NCBI RefSeq assembly: GCF_004745635.1
Contig: NZ_SRLB01000004.1
Span: forward strand, 186,001 to 250,000
Direction of reading: 5' to 3'
Source: Methylobacterium nonmethylotrophicum
GTDB taxonomy: Bacteria; Pseudomonadota; Alphaproteobacteria; Rhizobiales; Beijerinckiaceae
DNA: 64,000 bases
Part shown: positions 36,334-46,746 of the stretch, in pieces
Numbering within the stretch: position 1 is the first letter of the stretch
How the letters are laid out: every line of letters begins with the position of its first letter
Program-made: the position numbers and the translations under genes
The notes under the pieces: generated by a model
Databases searched by the model: none
Told to the model about the DNA's origin: nothing
The model's input: only the letters and a program-made list of their open reading frames with translations

Positions 36334-36705
36334 CGCTTCCTCCCCGATTTGACTCCATACTGCGCGCGTTCGCCGGGCAGGAAAAGCCGAGGCGGCGACC
36401 GGCGCGGCCGCGGCGGTCCCTGCCGCCGGCGAACCGGCCCTGTCCCTCGCGCCCTCCGAAGCCGGCCGGCGCCGACAGCACGGTCCCTGCGGGGCATCGT
36501 CTCCGGTGAGGGTCGTCCGCCGTCTCCGGCGGCCGGATTCATCACCTAACAGTGACTCCGCCGGGCCCCGTAGGAGATTGGCAAGACTCTTCGCATACCC
36601 CGTCAGGGTTATGGGCGTGAGCATCCGCGACACCCGTCGCAGCACCAGTCAAGCTTTCGATCGGCCACCGCACACATGCGAGGCGCCCAACTCTGAGTCT
36701 TGCGG
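36334..36705. other. Divergent intergenic region, no gene seen
   Basis: This region separates the sigma-54 activator (leftward) from the GGDEF-EAL gene (rightward). I see no coding frame, RNA gene or strong dyad in it. A -24/-12 element was not recognised by eye. Confidence 0.4.
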
Positions 36706-38940
36706 ATGACTGCGATGCCCTCATCAGGATCTGACGTGACGCCGGACGATGAGGGCGCGCGTCTGGCCGCCCTCGACGGCTACGCCATCCTCGACACGGC
36801 GCCCGAGCGGGAGTTCGACGACATCGTCCGGATGGCGCGGCGCATCTTCGCGGTTCCGATCGCCCTGGTGTCGTTCGTCGCCGCCGACCGCCAGTTCTTC
36901 AAGGCCCGCATCGGCCTGGACCTGTGCCAGACCGACCGCGCGGGCTCGTTCTGCACGCACGCCATCCTCGGCCACGAGGTCATGGTCGTTCCCGATGCGC
37001 GGGCGGATGCGCGCTTCGCCGCCTCGCCCCTCGTCACCGGCAGGCCTCACGTCCGGTTCTATGCCGGCGCGCCCCTCGTCACGCCGGACGGCTTCGTCGT
37101 CGGCAGCGTCTGCATCAAGGACGAGGTCCCACGCACCGACTTCTCCGACGACCAGCGCCGGACGCTGGAAGACCTCGGCCGTCTCGTCATGGAGCGGCTG
37201 GAAGCCCGGAGGCTGAGGCTCGCCGGGCGCGACAGCCGCAAGCAGTTCGAGTCGATCGCCGCGGTCTCGCCCGACGCCATCATCTGCGCCGACGGCGCGA
37301 ACCGGATCGTGTTCTGGAACAAGGCCGCCGAGACGATCTTCGGCTACGCGGCCGCGGAGGCGCTCGGCCAGCCGCTGACCCTGATCGTGCCGTCCGCCTT
37401 CCGGGCGAAGCACGAGGCCGGCCTGGCCCGCGCCGCCGCCGGCCATCCGACCACGCTCGTCGGCGCGGTCGTCACCGTGCCGGCCTGCCGCCGCGGCGGC
37501 GAGGAGTTTCCGATCGAGCTCTCGCTCTCGCACTGGACGGAAGGCGGCGAGCACCGGTTCGGCGCGATCGTCCGCGACGTCACCGAGCGGGTCCGGGCCG
37601 AGGAGCGCCTCAAGCGCGAGGCGGAGCTCGATCACCTGACCGGCATCGCGAACCGGAAGGTGCTGTCGGACCGGATGGAGGAGGCCGGCCGCGACGGCGC
37701 GGCCGCCACCCTCCTCCTGATCGATCTCGACGGCTTCAAGGACGTCAACGACAGCCTGGGTCACGCCGCGGGCGACGCGGTGCTCACGACGGTCGCCGCC
37801 CGCCTCTCGGCCGAGGCCGGGCGCGACGCGCTGGTGTCCCGCCTCGGGGGAGACGAATTCGCGGTCTTCCTGAAGGGCGCCGCCGATCCGGTCGCGGGCG
37901 CGGATCTGGGCCGCCGCCTGATCGCTGCCGTCGAGCGCCCGATCGAGATCGACGAGCGCTGCATCTATGTCGGTGCCAGCGTCGGGATCGCGGTCGCCGA
38001 TGCGGCCGGATGGGAGTCCGGCGCGCTTCTCGGCGACACCGACCTCGCCCTCTACCGCGCCAAGGCCGAGGGCCGGAGCCGGGTGGCTTTGTTCACCCCG
38101 GATCTGCGCGCGGTCGCGCGGACGCGCACCTCCGTGAGTTCCGGCATGCGCGAGGCGTGGGAGCGGGGCGAGTTCGAGATGTACTACCAGCCCCAGGTCC
38201 TCCTCGACACCGGCGCCATCACCGGGGCGGAAGCCCTGATCCGCTGGAACCACCCGGATCGGGGTCTCGTCAGCCCCGCCGCCTTCCTGCCGGTCCTCGA
38301 GGCGAGCCTGCTCGCGGTTCCGGTCTCCGAGTGGATCCTGCGCACCGCGTGCCAGCAGGCGGCCCAGTGGCGCAGGCTCGGCTTCGCCCGCTTCCGCGTC
38401 GGGGTGAACCTCTTCGCCGCCCAGTTCAGGACCGGTGACCTGCCCCGCGTGGTCGGGGAGATCCTCACCGACCACGGCCTGCCGGGGGACGCCCTCGAGC
38501 TCGAGATCACCGAGAACATCATCCTGCGCAGCGACGCCCGGATCAACGCGGACCTGAGGGAGCTGCGGGCCCTCGGGGTCGGCATCGCCTTCGACGATTA
38601 CGGCACCGGCTACGCCTCGCTGACCATGCTGAAGGACTACCCGGTCACGCGGCTGAAGATCGACCGCTCCTTCGTCAGCGGCGTCGAGCGCAGCCGGAAG
38701 GACCAGACCATCGTCGAGGCGATCGCGAACCTGGCGCGGGGCTTCAGCCTCGACGTCATCGCCGAGGGGATCGAGACGCGCGAGCAGGCCGAGCTGATGC
38801 GCCGGCACTGCGCGGAAGGGCAGGGCTACTTCTTCGGGCGGCCGATGACCGCCAGGAACTTCGGCGAATTGTTGAAGGCGGTCCGACATCGCGCCGATGA
38901 CGGAGCCTGCCGGGCGCATGAGCGGAAGGCGGCGTCGTAG
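36706..38940 (+). CDS. GAF-PAS-GGDEF-EAL cyclic-di-GMP protein
   Basis: The 744 residues hold, in order, a GAF domain (about 20-165), a PAS domain (about 175-300), a GGDEF domain with intact GGDEF at 381-385, and an EAL domain with EAL at 509-511, EITENI and the loop DDYGTGYAS. Both catalytic signatures look complete, so it could make and break cyclic-di-GMP, with GAF/PAS setting the balance. It has no membrane segment and is cytoplasmic. The start is uncertain: TTG 36700 and ATGs at 36706 and 36715 lack a clear ribosome-binding site. Confidence 0.88.
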   Translation: MTAMPSSGSDVTPDDEGARLAALDGYAILDTAPEREFDDIVRMARRIFAVPIALVSFVAADRQFFKARIGLDLCQTDRAGSFCTHAILGHEVMVVPDARADARFAASPLVTGRPHVRFYAGAPLVTPDGFVVGSVCIKDEVPRTDFSDDQRRTLEDLGRLVMERLEARRLRLAGRDSRKQFESIAAVSPDAIICADGANRIVFWNKAAETIFGYAAAEALGQPLTLIVPSAFRAKHEAGLARAAAGHPTTLVGAVVTVPACRRGGEEFPIELSLSHWTEGGEHRFGAIVRDVTERVRAEERLKREAELDHLTGIANRKVLSDRMEEAGRDGAAATLLLIDLDGFKDVNDSLGHAAGDAVLTTVAARLSAEAGRDALVSRLGGDEFAVFLKGAADPVAGADLGRRLIAAVERPIEIDERCIYVGASVGIAVADAAGWESGALLGDTDLALYRAKAEGRSRVALFTPDLRAVARTRTSVSSGMREAWERGEFEMYYQPQVLLDTGAITGAEALIRWNHPDRGLVSPAAFLPVLEASLLAVPVSEWILRTACQQAAQWRRLGFARFRVGVNLFAAQFRTGDLPRVVGEILTDHGLPGDALELEITENIILRSDARINADLRELRALGVGIAFDDYGTGYASLTMLKDYPVTRLKIDRSFVSGVERSRKDQTIVEAIANLARGFSLDVIAEGIETREQAELMRRHCAEGQGYFFGRPMTARNFGELLKAVRHRADDGACRAHERKAAS

Positions 38941-39090
38941 GGCCGGACGCGCGGTCGGTCCTGCGGCCCACGCGCGTCCCCTGACATGGCTGGCGGGAGG
39001 AGGCCGGGGCTCCGAGCGGAGCTCCGCTGTCGTCGACCGTGACGCGCGTCCGCTCAGGCAGCGCGACGCGGAAGGCCGGATGCTACACGC

Positions 39091-39403
39091 CGTCCGCTTG
39101 ATCTGTTCCGATATCAATCAGGCGCGGGATCCCACCTCTCCAGGCGATGCCGGGCTTGCCCGGTATCGCTGCACGGTGTGGGGAGGGGCTATGGGGATCG
39201 AAGATCCCGCGTGGGGGTGGTGCCGCGTATGGCGCGGCGATTTATCCGGAACCACCCCCGCCCCTGACCCCTCCCCACAAGGGGGAGGGGAGGCGCGCTC
39301 CCTTCAAAGCGCGGGAACCATCAGACCGAGATCGGTGAATGCGTTAGCCCGCACGGGAGAGGGGAGGCGCGCTCAATTCTGACTACGAACAGATCAGGCG
39401 GAA
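39091..39403. repeat. Dispersed repeat, family B, copy 2
   Basis: This element runs from CGCTTGATCTGTTCC (from 39093) to AGATCAGGCGGAA (39391-39403) with the family core GCGGGATCCC, CTCTCCAGGCGATGCCGGGC and a hairpin-forming CCCCTCCCC...GGGGAGGGG. It fills most of the gap between the cyclic-di-GMP gene and the chemoreceptor gene, which are convergent, and may terminate both. The remaining bases of 38941-39482 hold no gene. Confidence 0.78.
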
Positions 39404-39482
39404 GTCGTATCACGGGCTTGGGCGCAGGTGCGCGACCCCCCATGGCCCGGGAATCCGGGCCACGCACCATCGCCCCGGCACA

Positions 39483-40955
39483 TCAGGCGACGGCCGAGGC
39501 CTCGCGCACCTTGGTCGTCGAACGGTCGACCTGCTCGGCCGCCTGGGCGATCGCCTCCATGCTGCCGGCCAGGCTGTTGGCGCCGCGCGAGGCGGTCTGC
39601 ATCGACGCCGACATCTCGTGCGTCACGGCCGATTGCTCCTCGACCGCGGCGGCGATCGCGCTTGCCACCTGATCGAGGGTGCGGATCGTGCCCTGGATCG
39701 CGCCGATCGCGCCCACCGCCTGCTGGGTCGCCCCTTGCGTCGCGCCGATCTGCTGGCGGATCTGCTCGGTCGCCTTGCTGGTCTGCTCGGCGAGCTGCTT
39801 GACCTCCTGCGCCACCACCGCGAAGCCGCGCCCGGCTTCGCCCGCGCGCGCCGCCTCGATGGTGGCGTTCAGCGCCAGCAGGTTGGTCTGGCTCGCGATC
39901 GCCTGGATGAGGGCCACCACCTCGCCGATGCGCGAGGCCTGCTCGCTCAGGCCCGCCACGATCGCGCCGGTCTCCTGCGCCTGGGTGACGGCCTGCCCGG
40001 CGATCTGCGAGGCATGCTGCACCTGCTGGCTGATCTCGGACACCGACGCGGACAGTTCCTCCGCGCCCGAGGCCACGGCCTGGATGTCGCCGGACACCTG
40101 GTGGACCGTGCGGGCGGCCGCCACCGTCTGCGTCGTCACCCCATGGACGGCGTCGCTGATCGCGTTCAGGTCCGCGTTGATCGCCCGGGCCTTCTCGGCG
40201 CGGCGCCGGCGTTCGTGCACCTGGTCGGTCACGTCGGTGGCGAACTTGACCACCTTGACCACGCGCCCGTCCGCGTCGGCGATCGGGTTGTAGGTGGCGT
40301 GGATGAACACCTCGCGGCCGCCCTTGGCGATGCGCCGGTACTCGCCGGTCTGGTACTCGCCACGGCCGAGCGCGGCCCAGAAGTCGCGGTAGGCCGTGCC
40401 GTCGCGCTCGACGGGGTCGACGAAGATCCGATGATGCTGGCCCTGGATCTCGCTCAGGGCATAGCCGATGACGGAGAGGAAGTTGGAATTGGCCTCCAGA
40501 ACGGTGCCGTCCGGCGTGAACGCGATCACCGCCTGCGAGCGATGCAGCGCCGCGATCTGGCCGTTCGTATCGATGCTGTGGGCTTTCTGGGCGGTGATGT
40601 CGGACGCGAGCTTGACGATCCGCGCCGGCTTGCCGTTCCGGCCGAGGACCGGGTTGTAGGAGGCGAGCATCCAGATCTCCCGCCCGCCCTTGGCCAGCCG
40701 CTTGAACTCGCGGGTCTGCGGTTTGCCGGCCCGCAGCTCGTCCCAGAACGCACCGTAGGCCGCACTGCCGCGCTCCTCGGGCGAGACGAGCATGCTGTGA
40801 TGCTGCCCGATCAACTCGCCGCGCTCATAGCCGACCAGCGCCAGAAAGTTGTCGTTGACGTCCCGGATCGTCCCATCGAGGCCGAACTCGATGCGGCTGC
40901 GAGAGAGATTGATGGCATCCATGAGGGCACGCAGCCCCGAGCGGAAAAGCGGCAA
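39483..40955 (-). CDS. Soluble PAS-PAS chemoreceptor (BdlA-like)
   Basis: This 490-residue protein has two PAS domains (about 20-130 and 140-250, each with the GY...GQHH pattern) followed by a methyl-accepting signalling domain with the hairpin tip [29 protein letters not shown]. No membrane segment or HAMP domain is visible, so it is cytoplasmic, like Pseudomonas BdlA, which controls biofilm dispersal, and like Aer-type energy sensors when haem or FAD is bound. It neighbours a cyclic-di-GMP protein and a second chemoreceptor. Confidence 0.88.
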   Translation of the reverse strand: MPLFRSGLRALMDAINLSRSRIEFGLDGTIRDVNDNFLALVGYERGELIGQHHSMLVSPEERGSAAYGAFWDELRAGKPQTREFKRLAKGGREIWMLASYNPVLGRNGKPARIVKLASDITAQKAHSIDTNGQIAALHRSQAVIAFTPDGTVLEANSNFLSVIGYALSEIQGQHHRIFVDPVERDGTAYRDFWAALGRGEYQTGEYRRIAKGGREVFIHATYNPIADADGRVVKVVKFATDVTDQVHERRRRAEKARAINADLNAISDAVHGVTTQTVAAARTVHQVSGDIQAVASGAEELSASVSEISQQVQHASQIAGQAVTQAQETGAIVAGLSEQASRIGEVVALIQAIASQTNLLALNATIEAARAGEAGRGFAVVAQEVKQLAEQTSKATEQIRQQIGATQGATQQAVGAIGAIQGTIRTLDQVASAIAAAVEEQSAVTHEMSASMQTASRGANSLAGSMEAIAQAAEQVDRSTTKVREASAVA

Positions 40956-41996
40956 AGTCGAACCTCCGACGGTGCCGTCCCTCCTACGAAGAATCGACTT
41001 AAATTGGAGTTTACGAGATTAGAAAAGACGCTCGCTCTAACCGTTAGATTAAAGCTTAAGGTGTGGCAGCGGGACGCACCGAGATCGATCACGACGCGGG
41101 ACCGCACCGATCCGTGAGGTCGGCAGGCGTCTCGCACCGGGCCTGCGCCCGGCGGAGGCGCGGCGGGCCGGGGAACTCCCGTCATCGGGTCGATCGGCGC
41201 CCGCGCCGCCTGCCCGCCCGCCCGCAAGGCACCGTCGCGAGACCGCCTGCGAACCGAGTTCGCAGCAAGACCCCTCATGGAACAGCTTATCGATTCGATA
41301 TCGCGAAGAGGATCCCGCCGGGCGAGGCGAAGGAGACCGATCGCTGCCGGTCGTGGTCGCGAGCTTCATTGAGGATCGTCGGTTGCGGGTGGATCTCGAG
41401 GCGCGTCGCGACGGCGTGCCGGGTCGGTCCCCGTCGACAGTGGCGGTCAGAGTGGGGGCCCGGCGCCGGCGGACACTGGTCGCCTGCCGGCCGCGCGGCC
41501 GGTGCGAGCTGCCCATGACCCAGCATCACTTCCTCTCGGCCGGCGCCATCGTTCAGGGATCGCCCGAGCATTGAAGGAATACATTCCGGATCAGGACCGG
41601 GCCGCGTCCCGTCCGAAACCGATTGTCCCAAACGAGGCGGATGCGGCAGCAGGGGCGGGGCGGTTGCTGCCGTGAGATCATCAGGCAGGAGCAGCCGGGC
41701 CGGGCCGGTTCGACACTCGACGGTGGCGACGCGTTCATCCTGATCGGCCCCTGCATTGCAATGCCTGGCGCCGCCAAGTGAATGCCGGCGTGCTGGTCTT
41801 TCGGGCGAGTGCGCAAGAACCAAGATCACGATCCGTCTTGTTGAGCTGATCGCCGATCAAAAAACTGGCTCTCGCGCCTCTATCACGGTGGACAAAATCT
41901 CACTTGATGGCACTTGTTCAAATGTTCGGCAGGGCGATTTTAACGAGCAGTCAACAAACAGTATTTAGAAGCCCTCGAGCGCCAATATTGGAATCC
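40956..41996. other. 1,041-bp intergenic region between two chemoreceptor genes
   Basis: All open frames here overlap one another and lack protein-like composition. AT-rich stretches at about 40985-41060 and 41815-41990 are the probable promoter regions of the two divergent chemoreceptor genes. A perfect palindrome CCAATATTGG (41982-41991) lies five bases before the downstream ATG. I see no RNA gene. Confidence 0.45.
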
Positions 41997-43688
41997 ATGA
42001 TGCTCCTGCGTGTTCGCATTACACACCGCTTCGCGGCCCTCGCCATTCTCGGCCTCGCGCTGGCGGTCGGCTCGATCAGCCTTGCTCTCGTGCAGATCCG
42101 GGACGCCATGCTGGATCAGAAGCGCCAGGAAATCCGCCACAGTGTCGAGGTGGCCGCAACGATCGTTCGAAGCTACGTCGCGCGCGCGAAGACCGGCGAA
42201 CTGACCGATGCCGATGCACGCCAGCGTGCCGCGAACGCCATCCGGGGCGCGCGCTTCGATGGCGGAAACTACTTCTACATCTATGATTTCGACGGCAATA
42301 CCGTCATGCACCCGATCCGGAAGGACCTCGAAGGCAAGAACGCGCTCGGCCTCAAGGACAAGAACGGCAAATTCATGATGCGCGAGATCGTCGATCTCGC
42401 CAGAACCAAGGGTGAAAGCTCGACGGAATACTACTGGACCAAGCCAGGCGATGCGACGGAAACCCTGAAGGTGACCCACACCATCGCGATCCCCGAATGG
42501 CAGATCCTGGTCGGGTCGGGCTTGCACGTGTACGACGTCGACGCCGCCCTGTGGGTGCAGGTGCAGCACCTCAGCCTGACGCTCGCCCCGATCGCGTCGC
42601 TCTTCGTGCTCCTGGCGGTCTGGATCGGGCGCAGCGTCGCCAGGCCGCTCGGAGGGCTCACGCAGTCGATGCAGCGGCTCGCGAACGGCGACCTCGATGC
42701 CGAGGTCGTCGGCACGGCGCGCCGGGACGAGATCGGCCAGATCGCCTCGGCGGTCGTCGCCCTCCGCGACGGCTTGCGCTCGCGGGCCCTGGAGGAGCAT
42801 GCGCGCGACGCGGCGGCGCGCCAGGACAGCGAGGCGCAGCGCCGCCGCGCGATGGCGGAGATCGCCAGGAGCTTCGAGGCCGCGATCGGCGGCATCGTCG
42901 GCACGGTGTCGGGGGCGGCGACGGAGCTGCAGGCCACCGCCCGGACGATGACCGCCACGGCCGACCAGACGGCCGGCCTGTCCACCGACGCGGCCGCGGC
43001 CGCCAAGGAGGCGGCCCTCAACGTCAACACCGTCGCGGCGGCGGCCGAGGAGCTCGGCGCCTCCGTGCAGGAGATCGCCCGGCAGGTCGCGGGTTCCGCC
43101 TCGCTGGCGCAGACCGCGGTGGCGGATGCCGACCAGACCGGCGCCCTCGTCCAGGAACTGTCGGAGGCCGTGTCCCGGATCGGCGACGTCGTCGGGCTGA
43201 TCTCGACCATCGCCGGGCAGACGAACCTGCTCGCCCTCAACGCCACCATCGAGGCGGCGCGGGCGGGCGAGGCGGGGCGCGGCTTCGCGGTCGTGGCGGC
43301 CGAGGTCAAGGATCTCGCCAACCAGACCGCGCGGGCGACCGAGCAGATCACCGGCCAGATCGGCCGCATCCAGGGCTCCACCGGAAGGGCCGTGGCGGCG
43401 ATCGGCGGGATCGCGGCGCGGATCCGCGAGATCGCCTCCGTCGCGACCAGCCTCGCGACCGCGGTGGAGGAGCAGGGGGCGGCGACGAGCGAGATCGTGC
43501 GCAACGTGGCCCAGGCGGCGCAGGGCGCCGGCGACGTGACGACGACCATGACCGGGGTTGCGGGTGCCGTCGAGGTCACGGGCGCCGCCGCCGCCCAGGT
43601 GCTCGCCTCGGCCTCCGATCTCTCGAGCCAGTCCGCGCACCTGACGCAGGAAGTCGCGCACTTCCTCGGAACGCTTCGTGCGGCCTGA
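41997..43688 (+). CDS. Methyl-accepting chemotaxis protein with Cache sensor
   Basis: This 563-residue transmembrane receptor has its first membrane helix at about residues 10-30, a periplasmic single-Cache (sCache_2) domain (about 35-190; [21 protein letters not shown]), a second helix (about 195-215), HAMP, and a signalling domain with [32 protein letters not shown] 41997 (or the adjacent 42000) is used in place of an upstream TTG because it begins directly at the membrane segment. It probably detects small organic acids, the usual sCache_2 ligands (inference). Confidence 0.9.
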   Translation: MMLLRVRITHRFAALAILGLALAVGSISLALVQIRDAMLDQKRQEIRHSVEVAATIVRSYVARAKTGELTDADARQRAANAIRGARFDGGNYFYIYDFDGNTVMHPIRKDLEGKNALGLKDKNGKFMMREIVDLARTKGESSTEYYWTKPGDATETLKVTHTIAIPEWQILVGSGLHVYDVDAALWVQVQHLSLTLAPIASLFVLLAVWIGRSVARPLGGLTQSMQRLANGDLDAEVVGTARRDEIGQIASAVVALRDGLRSRALEEHARDAAARQDSEAQRRRAMAEIARSFEAAIGGIVGTVSGAATELQATARTMTATADQTAGLSTDAAAAAKEAALNVNTVAAAAEELGASVQEIARQVAGSASLAQTAVADADQTGALVQELSEAVSRIGDVVGLISTIAGQTNLLALNATIEAARAGEAGRGFAVVAAEVKDLANQTARATEQITGQIGRIQGSTGRAVAAIGGIAARIREIASVATSLATAVEEQGAATSEIVRNVAQAAQGAGDVTTTMTGVAGAVEVTGAAAAQVLASASDLSSQSAHLTQEVAHFLGTLRAA

Positions 43689-43824
43689 GCGGCCGTCGCA
43701 AGCGTGGTCGCCCGGGCCGGCCCGGCGCAGGAGTACCGGCGCCGGCAGCTCGGCCGAGGCCAGGCCTGCCGGTCGCCTCTGACAGTCGCGGCCGGCGCCT
43801 GCGTGCGGCGCTGCCGCGCCCGCC

Positions 43825-45072
43825 CTACTTGGCCGCCGTCACCAGCGGGCAGCCGCCCTCGGCGAGCGGGCGAAAGGCCTCGTCGCCCGGCACGGTGGCG
43901 ACGAGCTTGTAGAGGTCCCACTCGCCCGTCGATTCCTTCGGGGTCTTCACCTGCATCAGGTACATGTCGTGGACCATGCGGCCGTCCTCGCGGATCCGGC
44001 CGTTCGTCGCGAACATGTCGTTGACCGGCATCTCGCGCATCTTGGCGATCACGGTCCTGGCGTCGTCGGTGCCGGCGGCCTGCACGGCCTTGAGGTAGTG
44101 CAGCACCGAGGAATAGACGCCGGCCTGGTGCATCGTCGGCATCAGCCCGGCCTTCTCCTTGAAGCGGGTGCCGAAGGCGCGGGTCTCGGGCGTGCGGTCC
44201 CAGTAGAAGGCGGTGGTGAGGAGGAGGTTCTGCGCCACCTCGATGCCGAGGCTGTGCACGTCGTCGATGTTGATGAGCAGCGCCAGCAGGGTCTGGCCGC
44301 CCTGGACGAGGCCGAACTCGTGCGCCTGCTTGATCGCGTTGACGGTGTCGCCGCCCGCATTGGCGAAGGCGATGAGCTTGGCACCCGACCCTTGCGCCTG
44401 CAGCAGGAAGGACGAGAAATCGGCGGTGGCGAAGGGCGCGCGGACGGTGGAGACCACCTTGCCGCCGGAGCGCTTCACCTCCGCGATGGCGTCGCGCTCG
44501 AGGGCGTGGCCGAAGGCGTAGTCGGCGGTGACGAAGGCCCAGGTGTCGAGCCCCTTCTTCACCGCGGCGTTCCCGGAGACGTGCGAGAGCGCGTAGGTGT
44601 CGTAGGTCCACTGGATGCCGGTGGGCGAGCATTGCGGACCGGTGAGGTCCGAGGTGCCGCCGCCCGACACGATCAGGAGCTTGCCCTTCTCCTTGGCGAC
44701 CTGCTGCACCGCGAGCGCCACCGAGGAGGTCGGCACGTCGAGGATCACGTCGACGCCCTCGCGGTCGTACCATTGCCGGGCGATGTTGGAGCCCACATCC
44801 GGCTTGTTCTGATGATCGGCGAAGACGACCTCGATCGGCTTGCCGTCGAGGGTGCCGCCGAAATCCTTCACTGCCATCTCGGCGGCGATCACCGAGCCGC
44901 GGCCGGTGGAATCGGCGTAGACGCTCGACATGTCGTTGAGCACCGCGAGCTTCAGCTTGCCGTCGCTGAGCCGCGGCTCGGCGGCGCGGGCCGGAGCGGC
45001 GAGGGCGCAGAGCGCCGCGGCGGCGAGGAGGGCGGCCCGGAGCGGATGGGCGCGGGTGACAAATCTCGGCAT
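43825..45072 (-). CDS. ABC transporter substrate-binding protein, orphan
   Basis: This 415-residue Peripla_BP_6 protein has a signal peptide ending ALAAPARA before AEPRLS. ATG 45072 is preceded by GGGAGAACGCCC. It shares DHQNKPDVGSNIARQWYD and the ending PLAEGGCPLV with the protein encoded at 234-1487, so they are paralogues. No permease or ATPase gene is next to it; it lies downstream of ubiB on the same strand. The ligand is unknown. Confidence 0.87.
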   Translation of the reverse strand: MPRFVTRAHPLRAALLAAAALCALAAPARAAEPRLSDGKLKLAVLNDMSSVYADSTGRGSVIAAEMAVKDFGGTLDGKPIEVVFADHQNKPDVGSNIARQWYDREGVDVILDVPTSSVALAVQQVAKEKGKLLIVSGGGTSDLTGPQCSPTGIQWTYDTYALSHVSGNAAVKKGLDTWAFVTADYAFGHALERDAIAEVKRSGGKVVSTVRAPFATADFSSFLLQAQGSGAKLIAFANAGGDTVNAIKQAHEFGLVQGGQTLLALLINIDDVHSLGIEVAQNLLLTTAFYWDRTPETRAFGTRFKEKAGLMPTMHQAGVYSSVLHYLKAVQAAGTDDARTVIAKMREMPVNDMFATNGRIREDGRMVHDMYLMQVKTPKESTGEWDLYKLVATVPGDEAFRPLAEGGCPLVTAAK

Positions 45073-45185
45073 CGTGGGCGTTCTCCCGGCGCGCCCGCCT
45101 CTTCCCGGACGGGGTTCTCGCGCGCTCTGCCCATCAAATGGGCCCCGGCGCGCCGGGACAAGCCCTAACGGACCCGGGAGACCAC

Positions 45186-46736
45186 TCAGCGCAGCGCCAT
45201 CACCAGCATCGAGCCGGCGATCACCCAGAGCGCCAGGGTCGACCACACCATCCGCTTGGTCTCGACGCGGATGCGGCGCTCGACGCGGGCCACGTCGCGC
45301 GGGCCCTCCTCGTCGAGGCGCACCAGCACGCGCTTGGCGCGCTGGGCGAGGTCGGGCACGTCCGCAACCACGTCGGCCAGCGTCAGCACCGCGCGGCGCG
45401 CCTGGTCGGCGCGGCCGATCGGCCCGAGGTTGCGGGCGAGCCAGGAGCGCACCACCGGCTCGGCCGAGGTCCACATGTCGAGGCGCGGATCGAGGGAGCG
45501 GGCGACGCCCTCGACCACCACCATGGTCTTCTGGAGCATGACCAGCTCGGTGCGGGTGCTCATGTCGAACAGCGCCGTGACGTCGAAGAGCAGCGTCAGC
45601 ACCTTGGCCATCGAGATCTCGTCGGCCCGGCGCTGGTGGATCGGCTCGCCGATCGCCCGGATGGCCTGCGCGAAATCGTCGACGGAGTGGTGCGAGGGGA
45701 CGTAGCCGGCCTCGAAATGCACCTCCGCCACCCGGCGGTAGTCGCGCAGGATGAACCCGAGCAGGATCTCGGCGAGGAACCGGCGCTCCTTGGCCCCGAG
45801 CCGGCCCATGATCCCGAAATCGACCGCGACGAGGCGTCCGGCCGGATCGACGAACAGGTTGCCGGGATGCATGTCGGCATGGAAGAAGCCGTCCCGGATC
45901 GCGTGGCGCAGGAAGGACTGGATCACGGTCTGGCCGAGGGCCGCCGCGTCGTGGCCGGCCGCCACGATGGCGGCGCGGTCGTTGAGGCGGATGCCGTCGA
46001 TCCACTCGCTCGCCAGCACGTCGCGGGCGGTCAGCTCCCAGACCGGCTGCGGCACCCGGAACTCGGGATCGTCCTTGATGTTCTCGGCGAATTCCGAGAG
46101 GGCGGCGGCCTCGAGCCGGAGGTCCATCTCCATGGCGACGGAGCGGGCCAGCGTCTCCACCACCTCGCGCGGGCGCAGGCGCTCGGCCTCGGGCCGCAGG
46201 ACCTCGACCACCCGCGCCATGAAGCGCATCGCCTGGATGTCGCGGGCGAAGCGCTCGCGCACCCCGGGCCGCATGATCTTGACCGCGACCACCCGCTCGG
46301 CGCCGTCGCGGTCGCGGTAATGCGCCTTGTGGACCTGGGCGATGGAAGCCGCCGCGATCGGCTCGCTGAACGCGGTGAAGACCTCGGCGAGCGGCTTGCC
46401 CAGCGAGGCCTCGAGGGTCGCGACCGCCACCGCCTGCGGGAAGGGCGGCACCCGGTCCTGCAGCCGCTCGAGGTCGCGGGCCGCCGCCATGCCGACGATG
46501 TCGGGCCTTGTTGCCAGGAACTGCCCGACCTTGACGTAGGAGGGGCCGAGCCGCGTGAGCGCCGCGGGCAGGCGGCCGGGACCCAGGCCCGGCCGCTCCA
46601 GCTTGCGGCCGAAGCGCAGGACGAGGCGCAGGTGGGGCGGCAGCTCGGCGGCGTCCACGAAGGCGAGCGCGCCCTCGCGGGCCATCACCCAGCCGACTTG
46701 GATGCCCCGCGCGAGGTGGGCGACGACGCTCAGCAC
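45186..46736 (-). CDS. ubiB: UbiB, ABC1-family atypical kinase for ubiquinone biosynthesis
   Basis: This 516-residue protein has the KxGQ motif (SYVKVGQFLATRPDIVG), the ADFG-equivalent VDFGIMG and two C-terminal membrane helices (WSTLALWVIAGSMLVMAL). UbiB is a membrane-bound atypical kinase/ATPase needed for ubiquinone biosynthesis, probably by extracting or presenting lipid intermediates. Its start lies 10 bases after the ubiE stop, so both are in one operon, as is usual in alphaproteobacteria. Confidence 0.93.
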   Translation of the reverse strand: MLSVVAHLARGIQVGWVMAREGALAFVDAAELPPHLRLVLRFGRKLERPGLGPGRLPAALTRLGPSYVKVGQFLATRPDIVGMAAARDLERLQDRVPPFPQAVAVATLEASLGKPLAEVFTAFSEPIAAASIAQVHKAHYRDRDGAERVVAVKIMRPGVRERFARDIQAMRFMARVVEVLRPEAERLRPREVVETLARSVAMEMDLRLEAAALSEFAENIKDDPEFRVPQPVWELTARDVLASEWIDGIRLNDRAAIVAAGHDAAALGQTVIQSFLRHAIRDGFFHADMHPGNLFVDPAGRLVAVDFGIMGRLGAKERRFLAEILLGFILRDYRRVAEVHFEAGYVPSHHSVDDFAQAIRAIGEPIHQRRADEISMAKVLTLLFDVTALFDMSTRTELVMLQKTMVVVEGVARSLDPRLDMWTSAEPVVRSWLARNLGPIGRADQARRAVLTLADVVADVPDLAQRAKRVLVRLDEEGPRDVARVERRIRVETKRMVWSTLALWVIAGSMLVMALR

Positions 46737-46746
46737 CGGCGGCGAC

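Noticed and set aside
34255..36549. 764-codon open frame on the plus strand opposite the sigma-54 activator
   Set aside because: The opposite strand encodes a complete AAA+ activator with GAFTGA and Walker motifs; this frame is a shadow.
36724..39117. 797-codon open frame on the minus strand opposite the cyclic-di-GMP gene
   Set aside because: It is the mirror of a clear GAF-PAS-GGDEF-EAL gene; its own translation is low-complexity with no family resemblance, as expected in very GC-rich DNA.
41049..41829. Overlapping ORFs between the two chemoreceptor genes
   Set aside because: Several frames on both strands overlap with equal poor quality; none shows hydrophobic cores or motifs.
41982..41991. 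CCAATATTGG palindrome before the Cache chemoreceptor
   Set aside because: A 10-bp palindrome directly before the start codon is notable, but its length alone is weak evidence and no second site was seen.
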